Notes: a model not told the origin generated them from the letters alone. A stretch of DNA of 64,000 bases from Elusimicrobium minutum Pei191 (GCF_000020145.1 NC_010644.1:744001-808000), one strand, 5' to 3'. Shown: positions 1-7,575, counted from the first letter of the stretch. Numbers and translations are program-made.

Positions 1-138
1 GACGACGTGAAAGAAGTTGAAAAAGGTTATGAATGCGGCATCTTGCTTGACGGCTTTAAAGCCATAAAGGAAGGCGATATTGTTGAATGTTTCCGAAAGG
101 ATACAATAATAAGACGTTTAGAAAAAACCGCTAACTAA
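1..138 (+). CDS. infB: translation initiation factor IF-2, C-terminal end (partial)
   Basis: The window opens inside a reading frame encoding 45 residues and ending in TAA. The residues match the end of IF-2 domain IV: a [10 protein letters not shown]-like segment, then GDIVECF and a basic tail. IF-2 is the GTPase that delivers initiator tRNA to the ribosome; only the end of its C-terminal fMet-tRNA-binding region is visible. In many bacteria infB is followed directly by rbfA and truB. Here those genes lie 4.5 kb downstream, beyond an inserted block, and infB has its own terminator. Identity rests on this short tail plus the rbfA-truB context. Confidence 0.85.
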   Translation, partial: DDVKEVEKGYECGILLDGFKAIKEGDIVECFRKDTIIRRLEKTAN

Positions 139-145
139 TTAAAAA

Positions 146-175
146 GGCCCGCTTGAAAGAGCGGGTCTTTTTTTG
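146..175 (+). terminator. Rho-independent terminator after infB
   Basis: A 9-bp stem (GGCCCGCTT with GAGCGGGTC, including G-T pairs) closes a GAAA tetraloop and is followed by a run of seven T. It lies 7 nt after the infB stop. Confidence 0.95.
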
Positions 176-259
176 TTATTTAGCGTATATTAATCATTAA
201 AACATAAAAAACACTGTAAAAATTTAATAATATAAAAAATATCAATATTTGGAGTTTTT

Positions 260-727
260 ATGAAGAAAGGTTTTACATTAATAGAGCTTTTGGTAGTTGT
301 GCTTATAATAGGAATATTGGCGGCCATAGCCCTGCCGCAATACCAAAAAGCTGTAGAAAAATCCAGAATGTCACAAATGTTTATTTTGGGCAAAGCCGTT
401 AAAGATGCGGCGGAAAGGTATTATTTGGCAACAGGTTCATATCCCTCTTCAGAAGACGAGTTGGATATATCTTATGAATGCCCTAATAAATATAAATGTA
501 TGTTTTCATTAGCGTCTGAGGGTAAATTTCAAATTGAACGGACTTCCCCATATACCTATGGCCTTATTTTCAGGCTTGATCAAGGTAGTTATTACCCTGG
601 GGAAATACATTGTTACGCCTCTTTGGGGGATACAAAGTCTGATGTTGTTTGTAAAACTCTTTCAACAAAACCGGCCAAAGGCAGTATGCCGGAATCAGGC
701 GCATATACATTTTATATAGTTAATTAG
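260..727 (+). CDS. type IV pilin-like protein (PilE family)
   Basis: The 155-residue product starts with a class III prepilin signal: a short basic leader MKKG, then FTLIEL with Glu at +5, and a hydrophobic helix to about residue 28. Such proteins are cleaved after Gly by prepilin peptidase, N-methylated and assembled into type IV pili or pseudopili. The C-terminal half has Cys residues near 55, 60, 112 and 125 that could form disulfides, typical of the pilin D-region. GGAG lies 6 nt before ATG. A second pilin gene starts 11 nt after the stop, so the two probably share a transcript. No pilus assembly gene lies in the window. Confidence 0.9.
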   Translation: MKKGFTLIELLVVVLIIGILAAIALPQYQKAVEKSRMSQMFILGKAVKDAAERYYLATGSYPSSEDELDISYECPNKYKCMFSLASEGKFQIERTSPYTYGLIFRLDQGSYYPGEIHCYASLGDTKSDVVCKTLSTKPAKGSMPESGAYTFYIVN

Positions 728-738
728 GAAGAGTTTTT

Positions 739-1246
739 ATGAAGAAAGGTTTTACATTAATAGAGCTTTTGGTAGTTGTGCTTATAATAGGAATATTAGC
801 GGCCATAGCCCTGCCGCAATATACTTTAACGGTTGAAAAATCACGCGCGTCTGAAGGTTTTATATTGGGAAGGGCGGGCCTTTGACGCGGCCAAGAGATA
901 TGAACTTGAAACAGGCTTATGGCCTACTTCTTTTGACCAAATGGATATTGACTTTCCTAATACCGGCACTGGTAATCTGGCCGGATGGGACCAATCTTTA
1001 GGTATAGCTGGCGGGAAATTCCGTCTGTATTTAGGGCCGACTCAGCTGCTTGCGGACAGAACAGCTAAAGGATCTGCCCGTTACACAATAGTTTTTTACC
1101 GGGCGGACAGCTCCGTTTGGTGCGGAGCCGAAGGAACAAGTGAGGATATGTCCCCCAACGACATAAAAGTATGCAAAGCATTAGGCGGTGTATTAGGCAC
1201 TCATCCAAGCAGTTGCTCAAGAAATAAATGTTTTAAATTAAGGTAG
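739..1246 (+). CDS. type IV pilin-like protein requiring a +1 frameshift
   Basis: The first frame starts at ATG 739 and gives a perfect prepilin leader (MKKG, then FTLIEL), but stops at TGA 883-885 after 48 residues. The pilin continues in the +1 frame to TAG 1246. Reading CTT 880-882, skipping one T and resuming at GAC 884 gives 168 residues. These align without gaps to the pilin just upstream (ILGRAGL-DAAKRY against [13 protein letters not shown], then TG, P, S and DI in register). The downstream 120 codons stay open and keep pilin-like Cys residues. The interruption resembles the prfB recoding signal (see finding). Alternatives are a recent pseudogene or a one-base sequence error. Confidence 0.75.
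870..886 (+). other. candidate programmed +1 frameshift site (prfB-like)
   Basis: The codons read AGG GCG GGC CTT TGA C. The E. coli prfB site is AGG GGG UAU CUU UGA C. The slippery CTT, the in-frame TGA, the following C and the position of an upstream purine-rich SD-like block all coincide. The SD-like block is weaker than in prfB because one C interrupts the G run. Function is inferred from layout only. Confidence 0.5.
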
Positions 1247-1371
1247 ATATTATAAATTTTATTGTTATAAGGTAGAATATTATACCTCATGTAAAAACAC
1301 TGAGGTTTAGCGGCTTATAAACACAAAGTTTAATATTGTTTTGAAATAATTTTCACACAATTTTGTAAATT

Positions 1372-1408
1372 AAAAAACCCCCGGGCAGTTTTACCCGGGT
1401 GTTTTTTA
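1372..1408. terminator. bidirectional terminator between convergent genes
   Basis: A CCCGGG / CCCGGG stem with an 8-nt loop is flanked by six A on the left and a T run on the right. It serves the pilin gene on the plus strand and the secreted-protein gene on the minus strand. The rest of 1247-1371 shows nothing I recognise. Confidence 0.8.
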
Positions 1409-1418
1409 TTTGTACAGA

Positions 1419-1985
1419 TTATAAAGCGCTTATTTGTGAGGCAATTTTTTCTTTAACAGCGTTGTCTTTTTGTGTTGCTTTAACATGCTCTGAAAGGAAT
1501 TCTTTAATAACTTCATCTTTTGATAAAGGTATTAGAACTTTGAAAGTTTTTGATTTGGCTGTTCTGTTTATCCATGTTCCGCCGCTTGTAAAAACAACAT
1601 TAACGCCTTCTGCGCTTTCAACAACTTTGATAAAGCTGTCTTTAAGGCAAAGGCCGTCGGTGTTAATCATTTTTGACGTAACTCTTAAGCTTAAGCCTTT
1701 GTCTGTTTTTACAGGTGTAAAGCTAAATTCTATTTTACCTTCATAATCATAATCAATGCCGTCGGGATCATGGAAGTCGTTTTCATAGAATTCTGACACT
1801 TTATAAAAAGCTTGGCTTTGGCCCAGCTGCCAATCTTCACTATTTAGAACATAATAATAAGCATTTGCCGGGCTATAAGTTGCGTTATTTTGATTTTCTA
1901 ATAATATTTTCCCCGCGCTGTTTGCGGCAAAAAGTCCGCATGATAGAGCCGCTACCAGTGCTACTGCAGTAAGTATTTTCTTCAT
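1419..1985 (-). CDS. secreted protein of unknown function, single-domain paralogue of the next gene
   Basis: The product has 188 residues. The first ~20 form a Sec signal peptide (MKK, hydrophobic run, AxA-like end at LFAANS). The rest is one copy of a beta-rich domain: YKVSEFYEN near residue 62, EGKIEFSF near 82, a NTDGLCLKDSFIKV segment near 108, then VVFTSGG near 130. The neighbouring 295-residue protein holds two copies of the same pattern. A charged, helical tail follows residue 150. AAGGAAAG lies upstream of ATG. No family name or function recognised; export to the periplasm or surface is inferred from the signal peptide. Confidence 0.8.
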   Translation of the reverse strand: MKKILTAVALVAALSCGLFAANSAGKILLENQNNATYSPANAYYYVLNSEDWQLGQSQAFYKVSEFYENDFHDPDGIDYDYEGKIEFSFTPVKTDKGLSLRVTSKMINTDGLCLKDSFIKVVESAEGVNVVFTSGGTWINRTAKSKTFKVLIPLSKDEVIKEFLSEHVKATQKDNAVKEKIASQISAL

Positions 1986-2040
1986 AAGTATCTTTCCTTG
2001 TTTTTGAGTAGAATTTAGCGACTTATGTCAATGTCTCGCG

Positions 2041-2928
2041 TTAGAATTCAACGAGTTTTATTCTCATATTTACGTCTTGTTTTGTTGAAGGGTTTTTCTT
2101 TAACTGTTTTTGAACACCCTTCTGTATTGCTGTCATGTTATTTTTTGCTACTACGTCAAATTTGTTATGTGTATGTCTAAAATCAGCCTGGTTGCCTTTC
2201 ATTGTAAACACAACTTCAACAATGTTTTTCTTTTCATTAACGGTTATGAATGTTTTTGAAAAATTAAATCCGTCTTCGCTTAAAACATTGTTGGTTATTT
2301 TAAGCATTTGGCTTCCGTTGTTTTCAATTATTTCAAAGTTAAGTTTTAAAGCGCCTTCAAAAGGGTTGCCGGCGGGAACATCATAATGTTCGGCTACTTT
2401 ATAAACACCGTGTTCTTGCATAAGGTAGTTGGATTTGCTTGGAAGTTTGTAAAGATAAGTGTTACCTGTTTTAAAAGAGGTTTCTTTTTCTGATGTTAAA
2501 AGAACTTCTTTCATTTCGCCGATTTTATGTTCTTCATTGGCGTAAAACTGGGGATCGGACTGGTTGCCTTTCATGTTGATAATAAGGTATAAATCATTGT
2601 TTTTAGAGGAGATAGTAAAGAATAAGTTATTAAGGCCGTCTTGATTAATAACCTTGGGGGAAACATTTATTCTGTCTTTTACCATTGTTATTTTAAAGTC
2701 AACGCGTCCTTCATAAGGGTTTCCTGCGGGTGGTGAATAATGTTTAGCTACAAAAAAACTGTAATTACCCTCTTTAACGTTAACGTTTTTAATATTAAGT
2801 GTGTATAATTCTTCGTGGGAGGGATAAACCTGCACTTTTTGGTTTAAATTTATGATTGGATATGAATCCGCGGCAAAAACGGCGGTTGTTAAACAAAGAA
2901 CTGTAAGTAATGCTAATATTTTCTTCAT
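2041..2928 (-). CDS. secreted protein with two copies of an uncharacterised domain
   Basis: The product has 295 residues. A Sec signal peptide covers about residues 1-20 (ends VFAADS). Two homologous halves follow. The first has VAKHYSPPAGNPYEG near 60 and MKGNQSDPQ near 119; the second has VAEHYDVPAGNPFEG near 180 and MKGNQADFR near 245. A Lys-rich segment ends the protein. An AAGGAG box precedes ATG. The gene is followed 55 nt later by the single-domain paralogue on the same strand, so the pair probably arose by duplication. A conserved hairpin element lies upstream at 2986-3035. Function unknown; the AGNPxEG and MKGNQxD motifs are the best search handles. Confidence 0.85.
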   Translation of the reverse strand: MKKILALLTVLCLTTAVFAADSYPIINLNQKVQVYPSHEELYTLNIKNVNVKEGNYSFFVAKHYSPPAGNPYEGRVDFKITMVKDRINVSPKVINQDGLNNLFFTISSKNNDLYLIINMKGNQSDPQFYANEEHKIGEMKEVLLTSEKETSFKTGNTYLYKLPSKSNYLMQEHGVYKVAEHYDVPAGNPFEGALKLNFEIIENNGSQMLKITNNVLSEDGFNFSKTFITVNEKKNIVEVVFTMKGNQADFRHTHNKFDVVAKNNMTAIQKGVQKQLKKNPSTKQDVNMRIKLVEF

Positions 2929-2985
2929 AACTTCTCCTTTTTTTGGTTTCTTATATAAAAATATTATAAGTTTGGCTGTTAGTTT

Positions 2986-3035
2986 ACCAGGGCCAAAAGG
3001 CCCATTTTTCGTCTAGGTCTTTTTTTAGGTCTTTA
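2986..3035 (-). repeat. conserved upstream element, copy A
   Basis: Read on the minus strand: AGACCTA appears after an A-rich run, then a 9-nt spacer and a GGGCC-TTTT-GGCCC hairpin followed by CTGGT. A second copy at 26609-26660 has the same order and spacing with compensatory stem changes. It lies about 60 nt upstream of the gene ending at 2928 and upstream of a TATAAT-like box on that strand. Confidence 0.6.
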
Positions 3036-3081
3036 TTTTTATTGAGCGCTTAGTATAAATGTAATAAAATACAATAATACG

Positions 3082-3101
3082 GAACATTGCACACAATGTT
3101 C
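3082..3101. promoter_or_regulatory. perfect inverted repeat upstream of the AGCS symporter
   Basis: GAACATTG and CAATGTTC form an 8-bp perfect inverted repeat separated by CACA, 28 nt before the symporter start. This suits either a dimeric repressor operator or a small hairpin in the mRNA leader. No regulator gene is adjacent. Confidence 0.5.
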
Positions 3102-3129
3102 TGTTATTTTTATACCTAAGAGGTAACAA

Positions 3130-4542
3130 ATGGCTTTTTTATACAGGATATTCGATACTTTTAATTTTTATATTTGGGGAGTGCCGATGGTGCTTCTTAT
3201 TTTCGGATTAGGAATTTATCTTTCGTTTTCACTTGGATTTTTACAAAAACATTTGTTAAAAGCGATTAAACTTTCCGTCACTAGCAGCAAAGGAAAGGGG
3301 GAAGTAAGTTCTTTCGCTTCGCTGGCTATTAATATAGCCGCTAATGTGGGTACCGGCAGTATATTAGGTATGACAACAGCTGTTGTGGAAGGCGGCCCAG
3401 GCGCTGTGTTTTGGATGGTTTTTGCCGGATTTTTCGGGTTTGCCACAAAATACGCCGAATGTTTTTTAGGCGTTAAGCACAGAGTCCATATAAAAGATGG
3501 GGAATATGTTGGCGGCCCTATGTATGTTTTGCAAAATGTCGTTAAAAAAAGATGGGTTGCCATATTGTTTGCCATTGCCGCTATTTCTATGGCTATTACC
3601 GGGGGCGGGTCGCTGCAGTCAAACGCTATATCTGATTTACTTGTATCAAGCTATAGGATAAATCCTCTTTATGTAGGCATTTTGCTTGCAGCTATAATAG
3701 GAGTAATTATTTTTGGCGGCGTTCACAGAGTGGCAAAATTTTCAGAAGCCACAACCCCTTTAAAAGGCGGGGTTTATATTTTAGCCACTATTATAATTTT
3801 ATGTATGCATATTAAAGATGTTCCCGGCGCGGTGGTGCTTATTATGAAAACAGCTTTTACGGGCAAAGCCGCCGCCGGCGGATTTTTGGGCGTAGGAGTT
3901 ATGGCGGTGGTTAACGGTATGATAGCGGCGGCAAGATCGGGCGTAAGCCGCGGCGTTTTTTCTACTGAGGCGGCCCTCGGAAGCGCGGCTATAGGCGCGG
4001 CGGCGGCTAAAACGGACAGCCCCGTAAAACAGGCTCTTATTTCCGCGACGGCCGTATTTTGGACAATTATAATATGTACTCTTACCGGGCTTGTTATTAT
4101 TGTAGCCGGTGATTGGCAAAACCCCAACCTTTACAGCGGTTCTTTGGCGCATAACGCGTTTTCCACGCTTAAATATATAGGCGTGCCTATGCTTGTATTT
4201 TCCTTAACTTTATTTGCTTTTACAACTATCGTGGGCTGGTACTATTACGGGGAAAAAGTTATAGAGTTTTTGGAAGGCAAAAAATGGATTTTTCCCTTTA
4301 GAATATTTTGGATTCTAATTATTTTGGGAGGTTCAGTGCTTGGAGCCGATTTCCTAAATTTTAAATTCTTTTTATCAGCTGAAGACGTTTTAACCTTTAA
4401 CAGCGGTATGAGCGTGCAGTTTATGTGGGCTTTGGTTGTTACCGTTACCACTTTTATGGTGTTGCCGAATATTTATTGTATGTGGGTTCTTAGAAAAGAA
4501 ATAAAGGAAGATACTAGAAAATATATTAAAGAAAATTTTTAA
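3130..4542 (+). CDS. alanine/glycine:cation symporter, AGCS family
   Basis: The 470-residue protein has about ten hydrophobic segments and the AGCS hallmarks: a NIAANVGTGSILGM stretch near residue 76 and VEGGPGAVFWM near 94, then KYAECFLGVKHR and GGPMYVL. AGCS carriers import alanine or glycine with Na+ or H+ across the inner membrane. Length is normal for the family (about 450-480). AAGAGG lies 8 nt before ATG. It stands alone between the secreted-protein genes, which are divergent, and rbfA, from which a terminator separates it. Substrate is inferred from family only. Confidence 0.92.
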   Translation: MAFLYRIFDTFNFYIWGVPMVLLIFGLGIYLSFSLGFLQKHLLKAIKLSVTSSKGKGEVSSFASLAINIAANVGTGSILGMTTAVVEGGPGAVFWMVFAGFFGFATKYAECFLGVKHRVHIKDGEYVGGPMYVLQNVVKKRWVAILFAIAAISMAITGGGSLQSNAISDLLVSSYRINPLYVGILLAAIIGVIIFGGVHRVAKFSEATTPLKGGVYILATIIILCMHIKDVPGAVVLIMKTAFTGKAAAGGFLGVGVMAVVNGMIAAARSGVSRGVFSTEAALGSAAIGAAAAKTDSPVKQALISATAVFWTIIICTLTGLVIIVAGDWQNPNLYSGSLAHNAFSTLKYIGVPMLVFSLTLFAFTTIVGWYYYGEKVIEFLEGKKWIFPFRIFWILIILGGSVLGADFLNFKFFLSAEDVLTFNSGMSVQFMWALVVTVTTFMVLPNIYCMWVLRKEIKEDTRKYIKENF

Positions 4543-4550
4543 AACCAGTT

Positions 4551-4579
4551 AAAAGCCCCGATTAAAGCGGGGCTTTTTT
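4551..4579 (+). terminator. terminator after the AGCS symporter
   Basis: AAAGCCCCG pairs with CGGGGCTTT around a 7-nt loop and is followed by a T run. Confidence 0.93.
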
Positions 4580-4600
4580 AACACACGCGTAACGGCAAAA

Positions 4601-4609
4601 TGATATAAT
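4601..4609 (+). promoter_or_regulatory. extended -10 promoter of rbfA, probable leaderless start
   Basis: TGATATAAT is a perfect extended -10 (TGnTATAAT). Only six bases separate it from the rbfA ATG, so the expected transcription start is at or within one base of the start codon, and no SD is present. Confidence 0.65.
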
Positions 4610-4615
4610 AAATAT

Positions 4616-4975
4616 ATGATTGACAGAATAAAACGTCTTGAGGCTTTATTTTTAGAAGAAATAAGCACAATTATAAGCAAAATGATAAGCACGGGCAGCT
4701 TTAAAGGGTTTGTGACGATAACCGGCGTAAGAATTTCAAAAGATTTACGTACAGCCCAGGTCAGATACTCCGTTTTCGGCAGCGTTGAAGACCGTATTAC
4801 AACACAGGAAAAACTTTCAATACTGCGTTCTGAAATAGGCGCCATGTTAAGACATAGGCTGCATTTAAAAAGGATACCCTCTTTTACTTTTGTTTATGAC
4901 GATACACCTGAAAAAGCTTCAAAAGTTGAAACAATATTTTCGGTTATAGAAAAAGAAAAAAATGCAGACAAATAA
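4616..4975 (+). CDS. rbfA: 30S ribosome-binding factor A
   Basis: The 119-residue protein matches RbfA, a KH-fold factor that binds the 30S subunit during late maturation of 16S rRNA. The N-terminal I..E...II segment, the central VRISKDLRTAQV-type strand (residues 38-52) and the C-terminal HLKRIPSFTFVYDD segment are all family features. Length is typical. It opens the cluster rbfA-nrnA-truB-ribF and overlaps nrnA by 14 nt, so translation is probably coupled. The promoter lies immediately upstream with no room for an SD. Its usual upstream neighbour infB ends 4.5 kb earlier. Confidence 0.93.
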   Translation: MIDRIKRLEALFLEEISTIISKMISTGSFKGFVTITGVRISKDLRTAQVRYSVFGSVEDRITTQEKLSILRSEIGAMLRHRLHLKRIPSFTFVYDDTPEKASKVETIFSVIEKEKNADK

Positions 4976-5957
4976 ACCTAACAATACACTTGAGGAAATT
5001 GCCGATGTTATTTACAGAGGCAAAAGTTTTTTTATCGCCGGGCACCAAAATCCGGACGGTGATTCTTTAGGGTCAACAATAGCGGTAAGTTCCGTTTTAA
5101 GGCGTCAGGGGAAAGAGGTTTATTCCTACGCGGATAACGCGCCCGGGGACGACCTTTTATTTTTACCTATGCTTGACACTGTAAACATAGGTAAACTTCC
5201 GCCTGAAGATTTAAAAATAGAAACCGTTATTTTACTTGAGTGTTCTGATGTTACCAGGGGCGGTAATCTTGCTTCCGTTTTAAGTAAAGCCAAAACGGTT
5301 ATCAACCTTGACCATCATTTAACCAGCGACACTTACGGACATTATAACTATATTAATCCCTCCGCTTCCTCAACCGCGGAAATTATTTGGCAGCTTTTTG
5401 AAATCATGCGCATTTGGGTAAACTCCGACGAAGCGACCTGCCTTTACACAGGCCTTGTTACGGATACGGCCCGCTTTTTACATTCTAACACCACGGCGGA
5501 ATCTTTGCGTGTGGGCGCGGGGCTTATATCTTGCGGAGCTGATATTAAAAAACTTAATAATATTCTTTTTCATACGCGTTCTTATTCCGAAACAAAGCTT
5601 TTGGGCCGCGCTTTGGAGAAAATGCAAATTTTAAAAGACGGCAAACTTGCCGTTATCGTTTTAACTTTGCAAGAATTTGATTTGTTCGGCGCCGAACCTT
5701 CCCACACCCAGGGCATAGTAAGCCAGCCTACCATGATACCCGGGGTTGAAGTATCGTTTTTAATTAAAGAAGAAAAAGACAAACTTTCAGTTAATTTGCG
5801 CTCTAAAGGGGAAGTTGACGTAAGCCAACTGGCTGCCAAATTCGGCGGAGGCGGACACGCGAGAGCGGCGGGCTTTAAAAGAAGCGATATGACTTTGGAC
5901 GAACTTACCTCCAAACTTATTAAAGCGGCAGAAGAAGCCATAGATAATGCAAAATAA
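4962..5957 (+). CDS. nrnA: DHH-family phosphoesterase (NrnA-type nanoRNase/pAp phosphatase)
   Basis: The 331-residue protein has the DHH domain (HQNPDGDSLGS near residue 28, NLDHHLTSD near 113) and the C-terminal DHHA1 domain with GGGGHARAAGF near 298. These residues bind the catalytic Mn2+ and substrate. NrnA degrades 2-5 nt RNAs and dephosphorylates pAp. The gene overlaps rbfA at its start and truB at its end, matching the common rbfA-nrnA-truB order. Substrate preference is inferred from the family and position. Confidence 0.9.
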   Translation: MQTNKPNNTLEEIADVIYRGKSFFIAGHQNPDGDSLGSTIAVSSVLRRQGKEVYSYADNAPGDDLLFLPMLDTVNIGKLPPEDLKIETVILLECSDVTRGGNLASVLSKAKTVINLDHHLTSDTYGHYNYINPSASSTAEIIWQLFEIMRIWVNSDEATCLYTGLVTDTARFLHSNTTAESLRVGAGLISCGADIKKLNNILFHTRSYSETKLLGRALEKMQILKDGKLAVIVLTLQEFDLFGAEPSHTQGIVSQPTMIPGVEVSFLIKEEKDKLSVNLRSKGEVDVSQLAAKFGGGGHARAAGFKRSDMTLDELTSKLIKAAEEAIDNAK

Positions 5958-6654
5958 TGAAGTTGCCCCGATAAGCGGCATTTTATTGGTTGATAAACCG
6001 TCCGATTGGTCCTCACACGATATAATTAACGTAGCAAGGCGCAGCATGGGCATACGCAAAATAGGCCATGCGGGTACGCTTGATCCTATGGCTACAGGGC
6101 TTTTAATTCTTTTAGTTTCAAGGACGGCTACAAAACTGCAAAACAAATTTCTAAAATTATCAAAAACATATGAAGGTATAGCGGAGCTTGGCTCAGAAAC
6201 GGACACCTGGGACGCTTACGGCGGCATAACAAATACCTGTGAAGTGCCGGAGTTTGATTTACCGACTATTCATAAACACGCTAAAAAACTAACCGGCAGT
6301 TTTGAGCACATTGTTCCTTTATACAGCGCGAAAAAAGTTAACGGGCGCCCCATGCACCGCTATATGCGCGAAGGCCGCATTGTCGAGGAACGAAAAGCCT
6401 TAATTACCGTACATGAGTGGGAGGAAATTTCTTATTCTAAACCCAATATAAAATTTACGGTAAATGTTTCAAGCGGCACATATGTACGTTCTTTAGCTTA
6501 CATGTTAGGGCGTGAGCTTGGCTGCGGCGGTCATTTAACCCGGTTAAGGCGTACTAGAGTGGGGGATTTCGACATTAAAAACGCCATAACCGTAGAAGAA
6601 TTGCGTAGTTTGCCGCAGGAAGAACTATATAAGCGTGTAATGCCCCTTAATTAA
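5947..6654 (+). CDS. truB: tRNA pseudouridine-55 synthase
   Basis: The 235-residue protein makes pseudouridine 55 in the T-loop of tRNAs. Diagnostic motifs: LLVDKPSDWSSHD near residue 13, GHAGTLDPMATG near 39 with the catalytic Asp, and SSGTYVRSLA near 178. It is shorter than E. coli TruB (about 314 residues) and lacks a clear C-terminal PUA domain, as in some other bacterial TruBs. It overlaps nrnA by 11 nt and is followed by ribF after 12 nt. Confidence 0.93.
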   Translation: MQNNEVAPISGILLVDKPSDWSSHDIINVARRSMGIRKIGHAGTLDPMATGLLILLVSRTATKLQNKFLKLSKTYEGIAELGSETDTWDAYGGITNTCEVPEFDLPTIHKHAKKLTGSFEHIVPLYSAKKVNGRPMHRYMREGRIVEERKALITVHEWEEISYSKPNIKFTVNVSSGTYVRSLAYMLGRELGCGGHLTRLRRTRVGDFDIKNAITVEELRSLPQEELYKRVMPLN

Positions 6655-6660
6655 TATAAT
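6655..6660 (+). promoter_or_regulatory. -10 box immediately upstream of ribF
   Basis: TATAAT starts right after the truB stop and lies six bases before the ribF ATG. There is no SD in the gap. It may give a leaderless ribF transcript in addition to read-through from truB. Confidence 0.45.
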
Positions 6661-6666
6661 ATTTAT

Positions 6667-7575
6667 ATGACAGAGAAAAAAAATTTTATAACAATAGGAA
6701 CATTTGACGGTGTGCATAAAGGCCACCAAACGCTTATAAGCGGGCTTAATAAACTTGCCAAAAAAAATAATATGGCACCGTTGCTTGTTTGTTTTCCATT
6801 ACCTCCAAAAACTCTTTTAAGTAACTCACCTGAGCTTACCGTTCTTACCCTTCCAGACGAAAAATATGCTTTACTTAAACATTACGGCGCTAAAAATATT
6901 GAGATTCTTAATTTTAAATCCTGCCGCCATATCAGCAGGGAAAATTTTTTTGATATTTTACTTAAACGCTATAATATGGGCGGGCTGCTTGTGGGGCGTG
7001 ATTTCGCTTTTGGCAAAGAGAGAAAGGGACATATTGATTTTTTGCGCGCGGCCTGCGCCAAACAGGGCGTAAAGCTTGTTGTAGCGGATTTTTACGGTAA
7101 TAAAGACAGCGGTGGGCATAAAATATCTTCATCACTTATACGTAAAACGCTTTTAGACGGGCATATTAGGCTTGCCGGTAAGTTTTTGGGGCGCAAGTAT
7201 ACTGCTGAAGGTATTGTGGTTACGGGTAAAAAACTAGGCCGTAAATTGGGCTTTCCCACGGCTAATTTGGGTATAAACCATTATAAAGTATTGCCGCAGG
7301 GCGTATTTTCGGTTGAAGCTGTACTTGGCAAAGAAAAATTTAAAGGGGTTGCGAATATAGGCTTTCGTCCTACGGTTAACCCGATACACGCTAAAGTTCC
7401 TTTGGTTGAAGTTCACATTTTAAATTTTAACCGTGATATTTACGGTAAAAATTTAAGCGTTAATTTCGTTGATAAAATACGGGGGGAAAAGAAATTTGAC
7501 GGCCTTCCCGCCCTTATTAAACAAATGACGGTGGATAAAGCTTTAGCTGAAAAACAGGTTAAATTAAAAAGATAA
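6667..7575 (+). CDS. ribF: bifunctional riboflavin kinase / FAD synthetase
   Basis: The 302-residue protein makes FMN from riboflavin and then FAD. The N-terminal nucleotidyltransferase domain carries TIGTFDGVHKGHQ (residues 8-20, HxGH-type) and a VGRDFAFGKERKG segment near 116. The C-terminal flavokinase domain has GRKLGFPTANL near 195 and PLVEVHILNF near 245. Length is normal. It is last in the rbfA cluster, as is common, and ends at a terminator shared with tag. Confidence 0.95.
   Translation: MTEKKNFITIGTFDGVHKGHQTLISGLNKLAKKNNMAPLLVCFPLPPKTLLSNSPELTVLTLPDEKYALLKHYGAKNIEILNFKSCRHISRENFFDILLKRYNMGGLLVGRDFAFGKERKGHIDFLRAACAKQGVKLVVADFYGNKDSGGHKISSSLIRKTLLDGHIRLAGKFLGRKYTAEGIVVTGKKLGRKLGFPTANLGINHYKVLPQGVFSVEAVLGKEKFKGVANIGFRPTVNPIHAKVPLVEVHILNFNRDIYGKNLSVNFVDKIRGEKKFDGLPALIKQMTVDKALAEKQVKLKR

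Noticed and set aside
833-1246. A separate small gene starting at ATG 833
   Set aside because: Its first residues are out-of-frame pilin codons; the real signal is the continuation of the pilin at 739 in the +1 frame.
3799-4152. Minus-strand frames opposite the AGCS symporter
   Set aside because: They lack SDs and lie fully within a well-supported membrane transporter gene.
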